From: G965200765 sp965203865
GTDB taxonomy: Bacteria > Pseudomonadota > Gammaproteobacteria > Arenicellales > JAJDZL01
Reading direction: 5' to 3'
Assembly: GCA_965203865.1 (NCBI GenBank)
Contig: OZ241916.1
Span: 806,001-870,000 of the forward strand
DNA length: 64,000 nucleotides
Below are positions 34,002 to 43,226 of this stretch, piece by piece (position 1 is the stretch's first letter; each line of letters opens with the position of its first letter). The notes beneath the pieces are model-generated. The model saw only the letters and a list, made by a program, of their open reading frames with translations. It did not search any database and was not told the DNA's origin. Both the position numbers and the translations under genes were made by a program.

Positions 34002-35095
34002 CAGGAATCAGAAACAGCAGGGGTGGTGCGCCTGAGCGAGGGCTTTAGTTCAATGCGGTAATTGATCAGCAAGTCACAGGCGAGCAGAAAGAAAAGCAGC
34101 ATTCCCTGAAACACGCCGGTAATACCAATCGGCAGGCCCATTTTTATTTGCACAGACTCGCCGCCAAGATAAGACAGTGCCAAAACCAGACTTGCCGGAA
34201 TAATTCCAACAGGATGAAGCCGTCCCAGGAAAGCGACGATTATTGCGGAAAATCCGTAACCGGGAGATATGAATGGCTGAAGTTGACCAATGGGTCCCGC
34301 TACTTCGATAATTCCTGCCAACCCGGCGACACCGCCGCATCCAAGAAGCAACCACAACACTACTTTGTTGTAGTTCACACCGGCGTATCGAATTGCTTTG
34401 GGTGGTTGCCCCGCAATCTTTACCTGAAAGCCAATCAGAGACTTGGAAAGCAGTATCCAGCCGCCAACAGCTATGAACAAAGCAATTAGCGCCCCGGCAT
34501 GAAGCCGGGTGCCCGATAGAAGATTTGGAATAGAGGCCGCATCGGGAAAAACAACGCTTTCAGGAAAATTGAAGCCGGCAGGATCTTTCCACGGTCCGTG
34601 AACAAGTACACTCAGTAGTAAAAGAGCAACATAAACAAGCATAAGGCTACTGAGAATTTCGTTTGTGTTGTATCGAATTTTCAGGAGAGCCGGGATTGCC
34701 GCCCAAGCCATGCCTCCCAGTATCCCCATTAGCAAGATTGCAGGGAGCATCAGGATGTTGTCCGACTCTGGAAAGTAGATAACCAGAGCACTGCCTGTGA
34801 TGGCTCCCAGTGTCAATTGTCCTTCTGCACCAATATTCCACACGTTTGCACGAAACCCAAGTGCCAGCCCAACTGCAATCATGGCAAGGGGCGATGCCTT
34901 GACGAAAAGCTCACTTACCCCGTAGCTGTCTCTGACAGGACTGATAAAGTACGCATAAAGCGTATCAATTGCCGAATATCCCATAAGCGAAAATAGAATT
35001 CCCCCCGAAATCAGGCTTAGTGCGAAGGCAATGATCGGAGTTACCCACATCATTGCAGTGGAATGGGAAGCTCTTTCAACGAGCCGAATCGGCAT
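34001..35095 (-). CDS. ABC transporter permease, BMP/nucleoside-uptake type (first permease)
   Basis: The 364 residues start MPIRLVERASHSTAMMWVTP, followed by many hydrophobic segments, VSELFVKASPLAMIAVGLALGFRANVWNIGAEGQLTLGAITG (the family signature, containing FRANVWNIGAEGQ), PALLKIRYNTNEILSSLML and GYGFSAIIVAFLGRLHPVG. This matches the PnrD/YufP permease. It overlaps the ATPase gene by 20 bases and the second permease gene by one base, a compact operon. The complex would import nucleosides or purine bases, consistent with the degradation genes that flank it. Confidence 0.93.
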   Translation of the reverse strand: MPIRLVERASHSTAMMWVTPIIAFALSLISGGILFSLMGYSAIDTLYAYFISPVRDSYGVSELFVKASPLAMIAVGLALGFRANVWNIGAEGQLTLGAITGSALVIYFPESDNILMLPAILLMGILGGMAWAAIPALLKIRYNTNEILSSLMLVYVALLLLSVLVHGPWKDPAGFNFPESVVFPDAASIPNLLSGTRLHAGALIALFIAVGGWILLSKSLIGFQVKIAGQPPKAIRYAGVNYNKVVLWLLLGCGGVAGLAGIIEVAGPIGQLQPFISPGYGFSAIIVAFLGRLHPVGIIPASLVLALSYLGGESVQIKMGLPIGITGVFQGMLLFFLLACDLLINYRIELKPSLRRTTPAVSDS

Positions 35096-36650
35096 GATTT
35101 TCTCCGTGGTTCTGCTTCAGTTCTGCACCTCCCATCAGCAATCCGATTTTCTCGGGTGTGAGTTCAGAGACATTGTATGATTTGGAGAGTGTACCCGCAA
35201 ATATGACAGCAATCCTATGGCACAGCAACAGTAGTTCGTCCAGGTCGGGCGACACAATCACAAGTGCAGTTCCCCGGGAAGCGAGATTTAGCAGGGATTG
35301 ATGAATAAATTGCTGGGACCCGGCATCGATTCCCCAAGTGGGTTGCGATGCCAGCAATAATCGGGGTTCCTGAAGAATTTCACGGCCCACCAGAAACTTT
35401 TGCAGGTTGCCTCCAGACAAGCCGGAGGAGTCAAAGTCCAGTCCGCTATGCCTGACATCAAATTCGTCGCAAATTCTTGAAGCATGCTCTCGGGCATTTT
35501 CGTAGTTGAGCCAATACTTGCTTGACAAGTTTGCTTTGCGATGGTCCCCCAGAAATGTATTTTCAACAAGCGACATTCGGCCTACCATTCCTTGCTGCAA
35601 GCGTTCTTCAGGGACAACCGAAATACCAATCCTGCGTCGCTCCCGAATTCCCAGCTTACCTGTTGGCTGTCCGTCAACTTCAATTGCTTCGGCCGTATCA
35701 GCGAGAACTTCGCCAGACAGAAGTTCCATTAATTCAGTTTGTCCATTCCCTGCGACTCCCGCAATTCCGAATACTTCGCCTGCATGAACTTTAAAATTTA
35801 TATCCTGCAATGAAATGCTGCGTTCGTCAGTGCCTTTGCGGGACAGATTATTGACGTGAAACACAACTTCTCCAAGTGGTTTCCGATTTGCGATTGCTTG
35901 GGTAAGGGCAGTCCCGATCATCATCTCTGCCATTTTGCGGGGAGCAACTGTTGTCGGGTCGCATTCGGCGATAAACTTTCCGTTTCGGAGGATAGTAGCT
36001 TTATGGCACAGTGATTGTATTTCTTCAAGCTTGTGACTGATGTAGAGAACCGCGCAGCCGTTATCGGCCAATTGGCGAAGGACTTCAAACAACTTGTCTG
36101 CTTCCTGAGGTGTTAATACAGACGTTGGTTCGTCCATGATCAGCAGTTTGGGGGATTGTAGCAGACAACGTGCAATTTCCACTCGCTGACGCTCGCCCAC
36201 TGAAAGCGTGAATACATCTCGCTCCGGGTCCAGACCAAGCCCGTATTCGTCTGATATTGTACGGATCTGTGTTGACAGCGTAGTTCTTGCGGATGAAGGC
36301 AGTGCCAGTTCAATATTCTCTTGCACCGACATCGTGTCAAAAAGAGAAAAGTGCTGGAATACCATTTCGATTCCCATTTGACGCGCCTGTGCCGGAGTGG
36401 CAATTGCAACTTTCCTTCCTTCCCACTCCATGGTTCCCTGGTCGGCTGTATAGTAGCCATAGATAATTTTTACGAGAGTACTCTTCCCGGCGCCGTTCTC
36501 CCCCAGCAAGGCGTGAATTTGTCCTTTTTCAATTACAAGGTTGATCGAGTCATTTGCCAAAACACCCGGGAACGACTTGGTGACCCCGTTTAAAGCAAGC
36601 AAGGGGGAATTGTTGGACTTAGTGTTTTCGTCCAAGTTATGGTGCGTCAT
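35076..36650 (-). CDS. ABC transporter ATP-binding protein, double ATPase, BMP/nucleoside-uptake type
   Basis: Two ATPase halves lie in 524 residues. Half one has Walker A GENGAGKST, signature LSVGERQRVEIARCLLQ and Walker B LLIMDEPTSVLTPQE. Half two has the degenerate P-loop GVAGNGQTEL, LSGGNLQKFLVGREI and LLLASQPTWGIDAGSQQ. This arrangement is typical of sugar and nucleoside importers (RbsA/YufO type), where only one half hydrolyses ATP well. It is cytoplasmic and drives the two permeases encoded just downstream. It begins nine bases after xdhC, so the transporter is part of the purine-catabolism operon. Confidence 0.94.
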   Translation of the reverse strand: MTHHNLDENTKSNNSPLLALNGVTKSFPGVLANDSINLVIEKGQIHALLGENGAGKSTLVKIIYGYYTADQGTMEWEGRKVAIATPAQARQMGIEMVFQHFSLFDTMSVQENIELALPSSARTTLSTQIRTISDEYGLGLDPERDVFTLSVGERQRVEIARCLLQSPKLLIMDEPTSVLTPQEADKLFEVLRQLADNGCAVLYISHKLEEIQSLCHKATILRNGKFIAECDPTTVAPRKMAEMMIGTALTQAIANRKPLGEVVFHVNNLSRKGTDERSISLQDINFKVHAGEVFGIAGVAGNGQTELMELLSGEVLADTAEAIEVDGQPTGKLGIRERRRIGISVVPEERLQQGMVGRMSLVENTFLGDHRKANLSSKYWLNYENAREHASRICDEFDVRHSGLDFDSSGLSGGNLQKFLVGREILQEPRLLLASQPTWGIDAGSQQFIHQSLLNLASRGTALVIVSPDLDELLLLCHRIAVIFAGTLSKSYNVSELTPEKIGLLMGGAELKQNHGENHADSAR

Positions 36651-36659
36651 AAAACAAAT

Positions 36660-37730
36660 TTACATCAATGGTGAACCAATGGAATCAATGCATTGGTTGG
36701 AGCGGTTTCGAAGTTGGACATCAAGCACTTGCTGTCGTGCCTGGAGTAGCTGAGCCGTAACAGATGCTGCGATAACCGCCGGGGATTTGCCAGGCAAATT
36801 TGGCAGGCCGATGGGACATACCAGACGTTTTAGCACAGAACCGTCGATTCCTTTCTCCTTGAATCTGTTCTCAAATCTGATTCGTTTTGTCTTTGAGCCG
36901 ATCAGACCCAGCCAGCCGAAAGAACCGTCATGGAGTATTCTCAGGCAGAGCTCGTAGTCCAAGCCGTGATTGTGAGTCATGATTACATAGAATGTACCGG
37001 GTTGCAAGGTATTCAGTGCATCCAGAGAATGTTCTACGACCTGAACTGTTGTGTTTGCCGGGATTTTCTTTGGAAACATGTCGTTGCGTTCATCAATCCA
37101 GTTGATTCGAAAAGGCAGGTCTTGCAGAGCCTTGACCAAGGCTTTTCCGGCATGGCCTGCACCAAATACCAGAAGATCTATCGGTTCTTCATCCAAACGG
37201 GATACAAACCACTCTTCTTTTCCTTGCTTTGCCAATTTGGAGCCAGCACCTGAGACTTTTGTCAAACTCTTGACTGCTGAATGAACTGCGGAGGGCAGAG
37301 TTTTCTTTACTTCAGGATAAAACAGGATGCAGGAGCGGGTATTTGCTGGAGCAACTATGGGGCTTGCGAGAAAAGTAGACGACCAGTCGACGACGCTGGA
37401 AAGACTCTTCGCAAGTATTGCAGATTCGCTTTCAGAAAAACTTTCATAGAGTAAACGCACCGCACCACCGCAGCATTGGCTCATGGTAACACCAAGGCCG
37501 AAGAATTCGTCTTTCCGGCTCGAGGTTTCGGTAGAAAGCAAATTTCGTGCAAGTTCAATCGCATGAAATTCCAGATTGCCGCCGCCGATCGTATCGGTGG
37601 AACCTTCCATTGTTACAATCATTCTTGCCCCGATTTCGCGGGGGGCAGAACCCGACGTTTCAATTATCGTAACAAGCGTGAACGGTTTTCCTGCCTGCGA
37701 CAGTTTGATCATTTCCTGTAGCCAGTTCAT
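36660..37730 (-). CDS. xdhC: Xanthine dehydrogenase accessory protein XdhC
   Basis: The 356 residues start MNWLQEMIKLSQAGKPFTLV, then TIIETSGSAPREIGARMIVT, the XdhC/CoxI signature, and MSQCCGGAVRLLYE with paired cysteines. The C-terminal Rossmann half has DLLVFGAGHAGKALVKALQ, FYVIMTHNHGLDYELCLRIL and GLIGSKTKRIRFENR. XdhC binds and sulfurates the molybdenum cofactor before insertion into XdhB. The gene overlaps xdhB by four bases, supporting coupled expression. The length is normal for the family. Confidence 0.94.
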   Translation of the reverse strand: MNWLQEMIKLSQAGKPFTLVTIIETSGSAPREIGARMIVTMEGSTDTIGGGNLEFHAIELARNLLSTETSSRKDEFFGLGVTMSQCCGGAVRLLYESFSESESAILAKSLSSVVDWSSTFLASPIVAPANTRSCILFYPEVKKTLPSAVHSAVKSLTKVSGAGSKLAKQGKEEWFVSRLDEEPIDLLVFGAGHAGKALVKALQDLPFRINWIDERNDMFPKKIPANTTVQVVEHSLDALNTLQPGTFYVIMTHNHGLDYELCLRILHDGSFGWLGLIGSKTKRIRFENRFKEKGIDGSVLKRLVCPIGLPNLPGKSPAVIAASVTAQLLQARQQVLDVQLRNRSNQCIDSIGSPLM

Positions 37731-40057
37731 TCGTAATTCGTGGAATTCTGAATTTGCTGAATTGCCATAAGTATTCTTTCAGGTGTCGCTGGTGCGTCCA
37801 GTTTGGGCCATCTTTTGTAATCCGAAATACTGGATATTGCATCAGAAATTGCGCTGAATACAGAAATTGAAAGCATCAATGGCGGCTCGCCCACTGCCTT
37901 TGAGCGATAAATGGAATCTTCCCGGTTCCGTCCCTTTTCCCACAATCGGACATTGAACTCGATTGGCGTATCGCCGCTGGTTGGAATCTTGTATGTTGAG
38001 GGAGCATGCGTACGAAGTCTGCCGGAATGATCCCACCACAATTCTTCTGTTGTCAGCCATCCGGCTCCCTGGATGAAACCGCCTTCTACCTGGCCTATGT
38101 CAACAGCTGGATTCAGGGATTCGCCGACATCATGCAGAATGTCCACTTGAAGCAATCGGGTTTCGCCGGTCAGACAATCAATGACAACTTCGCTTACCGC
38201 AGCACCGTAACCGAAATAATAGAATGGACGGCCCGTCATGGTTTCGCGGTTCCAATGAATCTTGGGGGTTCGATAATATCCAGTTGCCGACAAGGAAACA
38301 CGTTCATTCAATGCAGTTTGTACCAGTTCTTTAAAAGACATAACTTTGCTTCCGGCAAAGACTTGCCCATTTGAAAATTCTACTTCACTAGCATCCAGAC
38401 CGAATTTACTTGCGGCAACTTTGGCAAGGCGATCTTTGATTTTGCGAGCGGCTTTTTGCGCAGCTTTCCCGTTCATGTCAGAGCCGGAAGATGCAGCGGT
38501 TGCAGAAGTGTTCGGCACTCGCGAAGTATTCGTTTCAGGAATTTGAATCCACTCAAGCGGAACGGAGAACTCTTCTGCAACCACTTGTGCGACTTTTATA
38601 AAAAGCCCTTGTCCCATTTCTGTACCACCATGGTTCAGGTGAATGCTTCCGTCGGAATAGACATGAATGAGTGCGCTCGCCTGGTTGAGAACAGTATTTG
38701 TAAATGAAATTCCGAATTTTACTGGCGTTAATGCCAGTCCTCTGCGTTGATAAGGATTTTTTCGATTCTCACTGCAGATTTTCCTTCGGCGTTGCTTGTA
38801 GTCGGACCACTTGGCGAGATCCTGAATGATTTCATCCAGCACACAGTCATTGACGGTCATTTGATAGGGAGTGATGTTGCGTTCGCGCTTGCCGTACAAG
38901 TTGATTTGCCGAACCTGAAGTGGCTCTTTACCCAAATAACAGGCAATTTCATCCATGATTCTTTCAATGCACATCATCCCTTGGGGGGCGCCAAATCCGC
39001 GAAAAGCCGTATTGGAAACCATATTTGTGCGGCAACGATATGATGTTGCTGCAACATTCTCCAGGTAGTAGCCATTGTCTATGTGCAGCAGGGCGCGATC
39101 ATTGATGGGACCAGACAGGTCGGCAGAATAGCCGCAGTTTGATGCCATGGTTATTGAAACGGCAGTAATTCTACCGTCATTATTGAAGCCTGCATTGTAG
39201 TCGAATTGAAATTCGTGCCGCTTGCCGGTTGCAATCATATCGGTATCGCGGTCAAGTCTGAGCTTTGCGGGACGACCGGTTCGGTATGTGGCAAGTGCAG
39301 CGATGCAAGCCCATTGCGCCGCCTGAGTTTCCTTGCCGCCAAACCCGCCTCCCATACGACGGACTTCAATTGTTACAGCACTCTGAGGAATGCCCAGAAC
39401 TTTTGACACTAGCAGTTGAACTTCTGTCGGGTGCTGTGTAGAGCAGTACACCACTATTGTTCCCGCTTCACGGGGTACTGCCATTGAAACTTGACCTTCA
39501 AGATAGAAATGATCTTGCCCCCCGGTTTGTATGCGCCCTTGAATTTGATTGGGTGCTTTCTTCAATTCGGCATCCGGTTCGCCACTATGAAGAACGCTCG
39601 GTTCCAATACCCATAATTCTTTTTCAACTGCTTCGGCAACCGAAAGAACGGGTACATCCGATTCATAAGTAATTTTCGCCAGTTTGCATGCGGTTTTTGC
39701 CTCTGCCAAGGATTCGGCGGCTACGGCAAACAGCACCTGCCCGGCAAATTCTATCCGTTCTTCAGCAAATAAAGGATCGTCGCCCAAAGTTGGACTGCAA
39801 TCGTTTTTGCCGGGTACCGATGTGTAGTCCAGAACTTCTACAACTCCTTGACTATCGTGTACAGCCCCTAGCTCTACGGAAAACTTCTTTGCTGCACTCT
39901 GTTCGCTTTGCCCAACTGCGATGTGAAGCAATTCTTTTGGCTCCGGAATGTCGTCAACATAGAGGGCTTCGCCAGAAACGTGCAATTCTGCACTGTCGTG
40001 AGGCAGTGGCTGGCGTACCACATTGAGTTCTGAATGAATACGAGTACGGTCCAGCAT
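37727..40057 (-). CDS. xdhB: Xanthine dehydrogenase, molybdopterin-binding subunit
   Basis: The 776-residue subunit contains the small aldehyde-oxidase hammerhead domain (residues 15-130) and the Mo-binding region: VRRMGGGFGGKETQAAQWAC, TAFRGFGAPQGMMC, NHGGTEMGQGLFIKVAQV, TAASSGSDMNGKAAQ and KAVGEPPLMLSISVFSAI with the catalytic Glu in GEPPL. Together with XdhA it oxidises hypoxanthine and xanthine to urate, passing electrons to FAD and NAD+. It starts two bases after xdhA and overlaps xdhC, the common xdhABC order. No damage is visible. Confidence 0.96.
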   Translation of the reverse strand: MLDRTRIHSELNVVRQPLPHDSAELHVSGEALYVDDIPEPKELLHIAVGQSEQSAAKKFSVELGAVHDSQGVVEVLDYTSVPGKNDCSPTLGDDPLFAEERIEFAGQVLFAVAAESLAEAKTACKLAKITYESDVPVLSVAEAVEKELWVLEPSVLHSGEPDAELKKAPNQIQGRIQTGGQDHFYLEGQVSMAVPREAGTIVVYCSTQHPTEVQLLVSKVLGIPQSAVTIEVRRMGGGFGGKETQAAQWACIAALATYRTGRPAKLRLDRDTDMIATGKRHEFQFDYNAGFNNDGRITAVSITMASNCGYSADLSGPINDRALLHIDNGYYLENVAATSYRCRTNMVSNTAFRGFGAPQGMMCIERIMDEIACYLGKEPLQVRQINLYGKRERNITPYQMTVNDCVLDEIIQDLAKWSDYKQRRRKICSENRKNPYQRRGLALTPVKFGISFTNTVLNQASALIHVYSDGSIHLNHGGTEMGQGLFIKVAQVVAEEFSVPLEWIQIPETNTSRVPNTSATAASSGSDMNGKAAQKAARKIKDRLAKVAASKFGLDASEVEFSNGQVFAGSKVMSFKELVQTALNERVSLSATGYYRTPKIHWNRETMTGRPFYYFGYGAAVSEVVIDCLTGETRLLQVDILHDVGESLNPAVDIGQVEGGFIQGAGWLTTEELWWDHSGRLRTHAPSTYKIPTSGDTPIEFNVRLWEKGRNREDSIYRSKAVGEPPLMLSISVFSAISDAISSISDYKRWPKLDAPATPERILMAIQQIQNSTNYE

Positions 40058-40059
40058 TT

Positions 40060-41556
40060 TTAATCTTCCCTGATATCCAGTTGAGCTTTGCTTTTGACTT
40101 CCAGAAAAAACTTTCTGAGCAGATTTTGCGCTGCCAGCAAGCGATAGTCGGCTGTTCCGCGAAAATCAGTTATGGGAGTGTAGTCATTTTTCAGGGCAGT
40201 GCAGGCTTGCTCAACGTCAAGTTCAATAATATGTTTGTTTTCCAGAAATCTCTCACAATTGTAGGCTCTTGAGGGAATGGCGGCCATTCCACCGAAGCAA
40301 ATTCGCACCCCCTTGATTCTGCCCCTGGATTTATGACAGAAGAAAGCACCGCACACAGCTGATATGTCCTGATGGTACCGCTTTGAAAGCTTGTAAACTT
40401 TGAATACTGAATTCTTGCTTGAATGAACGGGCACATCGATTCGGGAGACATATTCTCCTGGCTTCAAGTCCTGTATTCCGTAATCAATAAAAAAGTTTTC
40501 CAGTTGCAAGGTACGTATCGTATTTTGGCCTTGCAATACAATTTCAGCGCCTAGTGCAATAAATGCTGGTGGCAAGTCTCCTATTGGAGAACCGTTTGCA
40601 ATATTTCCTCCAACAGTGGCAAGGTTTCGAATTTGAACCGACCCGAATCGGATTAGCAGGTTTCTTAAAGTTGGGTACAAGGGTACGAGTCGCTTCATCG
40701 CGTCATTAAGGGCTACGCCAGCGCCAATTTGCAAATAGCCATTGGTTTTTCTGATTTTCTTGAGCGAGTTTAACAGTCCGATATAAGCAAGCGGCCTCAA
40801 TTTCTTTTGATCTTTTGTGATCCAAAGGCCGACATCTGTTGCTCCAGAAACTATGTGATAGTCGGGATATGCTGCAATACATGCCTCAAACTCGCGAACA
40901 GTTTTCGGTGCCAGGAAAAATTGCTCGTCATTTTTGAGAACACGTACCATTCTGGATGTATCCAAGTCCTTGATGCTTTGCATGGTGGCACTTTCTCTGT
41001 CATCGAATTGATCCGGCACTATGGACGACAAAACTTGCTGTGCCGCTTTAACTATAGGTACGTACCCGGTGCAACGGCAAAGGTTGCCTGCAAGTTCATC
41101 GTCAATTGTTCGACGGTCTGTCCTGCAGCGGTTGTGATACATTGAAAACAACGACATTACGAATCCCGGTGTGCAAAATCCGCATTGAGAACCATGCTGG
41201 TCTACGAGGGCTTGTTGTACAGGGTGCAGTCTTCCATTCGGATGACGCAAATGCTCTACGGTAATTAATTGTTTTCCGTGAAGGTGCGGTAGCAGCATGA
41301 TGCATGAATTTACTGCCCTGTAGTGTAGTTTTCCCTTGACATGTTCGACCAGTACAACTGTGCAGGCGCCGCAGTCGCCTTCTGCACAGCCTTCTTTCGT
41401 TCCAGTCATTTGCTCTGTATTGCGAAGATATTCCAGCACGGTTTGACAGGGGTCAAAATCAGTCAGCTTCCTGGCTTCTGTGTGAAGCAGGAACCGGATT
41501 GAAGTATCAGTATCGACTTCTCTGAACACCTCTTTTGAGAAGTTTGAATCAGACAT
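40060..41556 (-). CDS. xdhA: Xanthine dehydrogenase, FAD and 2Fe-2S subunit
   Basis: The 498 residues show the first 2Fe-2S cluster GTKEGCAEGDCGACTVVLVE with further Cys in VNSCIML, the second cluster SQCGFCTPGFVMS and NLCRCTGYVPI, then the FAD-binding domain (IVSGATDVGLWITKDQ, IRNLATVGGNIANGSPIGD) and the CO dehydrogenase flavoprotein C-terminal domain. It accepts electrons from the molybdenum subunit and reduces NAD+. The gene shares one base with the uraH stop codon and ends two bases before xdhB, so the three are tightly co-transcribed. Confidence 0.96.
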   Translation of the reverse strand: MSDSNFSKEVFREVDTDTSIRFLLHTEARKLTDFDPCQTVLEYLRNTEQMTGTKEGCAEGDCGACTVVLVEHVKGKLHYRAVNSCIMLLPHLHGKQLITVEHLRHPNGRLHPVQQALVDQHGSQCGFCTPGFVMSLFSMYHNRCRTDRRTIDDELAGNLCRCTGYVPIVKAAQQVLSSIVPDQFDDRESATMQSIKDLDTSRMVRVLKNDEQFFLAPKTVREFEACIAAYPDYHIVSGATDVGLWITKDQKKLRPLAYIGLLNSLKKIRKTNGYLQIGAGVALNDAMKRLVPLYPTLRNLLIRFGSVQIRNLATVGGNIANGSPIGDLPPAFIALGAEIVLQGQNTIRTLQLENFFIDYGIQDLKPGEYVSRIDVPVHSSKNSVFKVYKLSKRYHQDISAVCGAFFCHKSRGRIKGVRICFGGMAAIPSRAYNCERFLENKHIIELDVEQACTALKNDYTPITDFRGTADYRLLAAQNLLRKFFLEVKSKAQLDIRED

Positions 41557-41906
41557 TAGCTTCCTCTGTATGTGGAATACCCGTATGTGGATAGTAGTAG
41601 TGGAACATGATAATGTTCTGAAGCGTCTTCGACTCTGAATTGAATGGTTACGAGATCGAGGAATTTTTTTGAATTTTTCAGCATGCCCATGGATTCGTGG
41701 TAAGAACCCACATTAAAAACTAGCTTGTAGTTGCCATTTTTGAAGGCACTTCCTTCAACTAGCGGCTCATCGCATCGGCCGTCTGCATTTGTATTATCCT
41801 GCTTCACTATTTCTTCTTTGTTTTCCAGATAATACAATTCAACTCCAATGCCGCGTCCAGGGCATCCATTTACCAGGTCCAGAACGTGAGTTGTCAACTT
41901 GCCCAT
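41556..41906 (-). CDS. uraH: 5-hydroxyisourate hydrolase (transthyretin-like)
   Basis: The 116 residues have MGKLTTHVLDLVNGCPGRGI (the HVLD signature with a catalytic His), TNADGRCDEPL with the conserved Arg, HYHVPLLLSTYGYSTYRGS with a second catalytic His, and the invariant C-terminal YRGS. The enzyme opens the ring of 5-hydroxyisourate made by PuuD, giving OHCU. The next enzyme, OHCU decarboxylase (UraD), is not encoded in the window; that step also runs spontaneously but without stereocontrol. The gene lies between puuD and xdhA in a compact operon. Confidence 0.96.
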   Translation of the reverse strand: MGKLTTHVLDLVNGCPGRGIGVELYYLENKEEIVKQDNTNADGRCDEPLVEGSAFKNGNYKLVFNVGSYHESMGMLKNSKKFLDLVTIQFRVEDASEHYHVPLLLSTYGYSTYRGS

Positions 41907-41948
41907 TTATAGAATCCTCGCTGATTGTGTTTTTTCATTGATTTCATT

Positions 41949-43148
41949 TCAATTGGACAGTTTAGCCAAGTAATGGGTTCTGTACCAAACTCCAATTGAA
42001 ACTCGTTCTTCTTCGGTCATTTGGCTGATATTTCCAGGCGGCATTGATTTCGCTACTGTAGTAACTGAGTAAATTCTCGGGGCATGCATCTGAATCTGCT
42101 CCTTGGTGTCTAGTTGCAGTCCGGCGGCAGCTGCTGTAAATCCCGGTTGAACCGGTGAAGCCGAGTGGCATACTGTGCAACGCTCATGAACGATTTGCTG
42201 TACCATGTCAAAATTGACCGAGTTTGAATTAATACTGGATTTCCACAGTGTTGGTAGTGTAAGTATAGCAAGCAACAGAAACCCGCTTCCTGCGATAACA
42301 AGCAGCCAGGACTTTTTCCCGGCCAAATGTCGAACATTGAAGTAGTGCCGGACAAGGACACCCAAGAGTCCCAGCAGTATCAAAATTGCCCAGTTGTATT
42401 TATGGCCAAACTGAACCGGGTAGTGGTTGGAAATCATGATGAACAGCACGGGCAGAGTAAGGTAGTTGTTGTGTCGGGAGCGTAGCAAGGCCGCTTCCCC
42501 GAGCTTCGGGTCCGGTTCTTGACCGGTTTCTACCGCGTTTACCAAGGCTCTCTGGGACGGAATGATTACAGCGAACACATTGAGAACCATGATCGTTCCG
42601 ATTGCAGCGCCAACATGGATGAAAGCACCGCGACCGCTGAATATGCTGCAAAGTACAATTGAAACAATGGAAAAATATATGAAAACAACAAATGCCAGCC
42701 AGTTTTGCCTGCCAATGAGGGCGGATTTGCACAGCAAGTCGTAGAAAAACCAGGAGATAGCAATTGTTGCAATGCCGATTGTCGTTGCTTCAAGTACTGA
42801 CAGGTCGGCGTTGGCGGGTTCAATCAAGTAGAATTGCGCATCATAATAGTAGATCATTGCCAGCAGCAGTATTCCGGTCCATAAAGTTGCATAAGCTTCC
42901 CACTTGAACCAGTGAAGCGGAGACGGCAACTTGTCAGGCGCAACTGCAATTTTTTTTACATGGTAAAACCCGCCTCCATGAATTGCCCAAAGGTCGCCGG
43001 CGAATCTTGGGTCTTCTTGATTTTCGCGTTCCAGCCGGTTTTCCAGCCAGTTGAAATAGAAGGATGCACCTATCCAGGCAATACCGACAATCAGATGAAT
43101 CCACCTTACAAGAAGTTCGAACCAGTCAACAAAGTGATCTTCAATCAT
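41949..43148 (-). CDS. puuD: Membrane urate hydroxylase PuuD with C-terminal cytochrome c domain
   Basis: The 399-residue protein begins MIEDHFVDWFELLVRWIHLI, then VGIAWIGASFYFNWLENRLE and WAIHGGGFYHVKK, typical of PuuD (urate hydroxylase, distinct from soluble uricase). About eight membrane segments follow. A C-terminal cytochrome c domain has the haem site CTVCH near residue 323 and an axial Met in SMPPGNIS. It oxidises urate to 5-hydroxyisourate and passes electrons to the respiratory chain. Its gene follows the allantoicase fusion by 78 bases and precedes uraH by 42 bases. Confidence 0.94.
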   Translation of the reverse strand: MIEDHFVDWFELLVRWIHLIVGIAWIGASFYFNWLENRLERENQEDPRFAGDLWAIHGGGFYHVKKIAVAPDKLPSPLHWFKWEAYATLWTGILLLAMIYYYDAQFYLIEPANADLSVLEATTIGIATIAISWFFYDLLCKSALIGRQNWLAFVVFIYFSIVSIVLCSIFSGRGAFIHVGAAIGTIMVLNVFAVIIPSQRALVNAVETGQEPDPKLGEAALLRSRHNNYLTLPVLFIMISNHYPVQFGHKYNWAILILLGLLGVLVRHYFNVRHLAGKKSWLLVIAGSGFLLLAILTLPTLWKSSINSNSVNFDMVQQIVHERCTVCHSASPVQPGFTAAAAGLQLDTKEQIQMHAPRIYSVTTVAKSMPPGNISQMTEEERVSIGVWYRTHYLAKLSN

Positions 43149-43226
43149 ACGAACGGTTTGAATCTAAAACATCTCTTTGCCAATTTCGGGCCTTGAAAAG
43201 CTGGAATTTCCGAATTTATCCCTTTG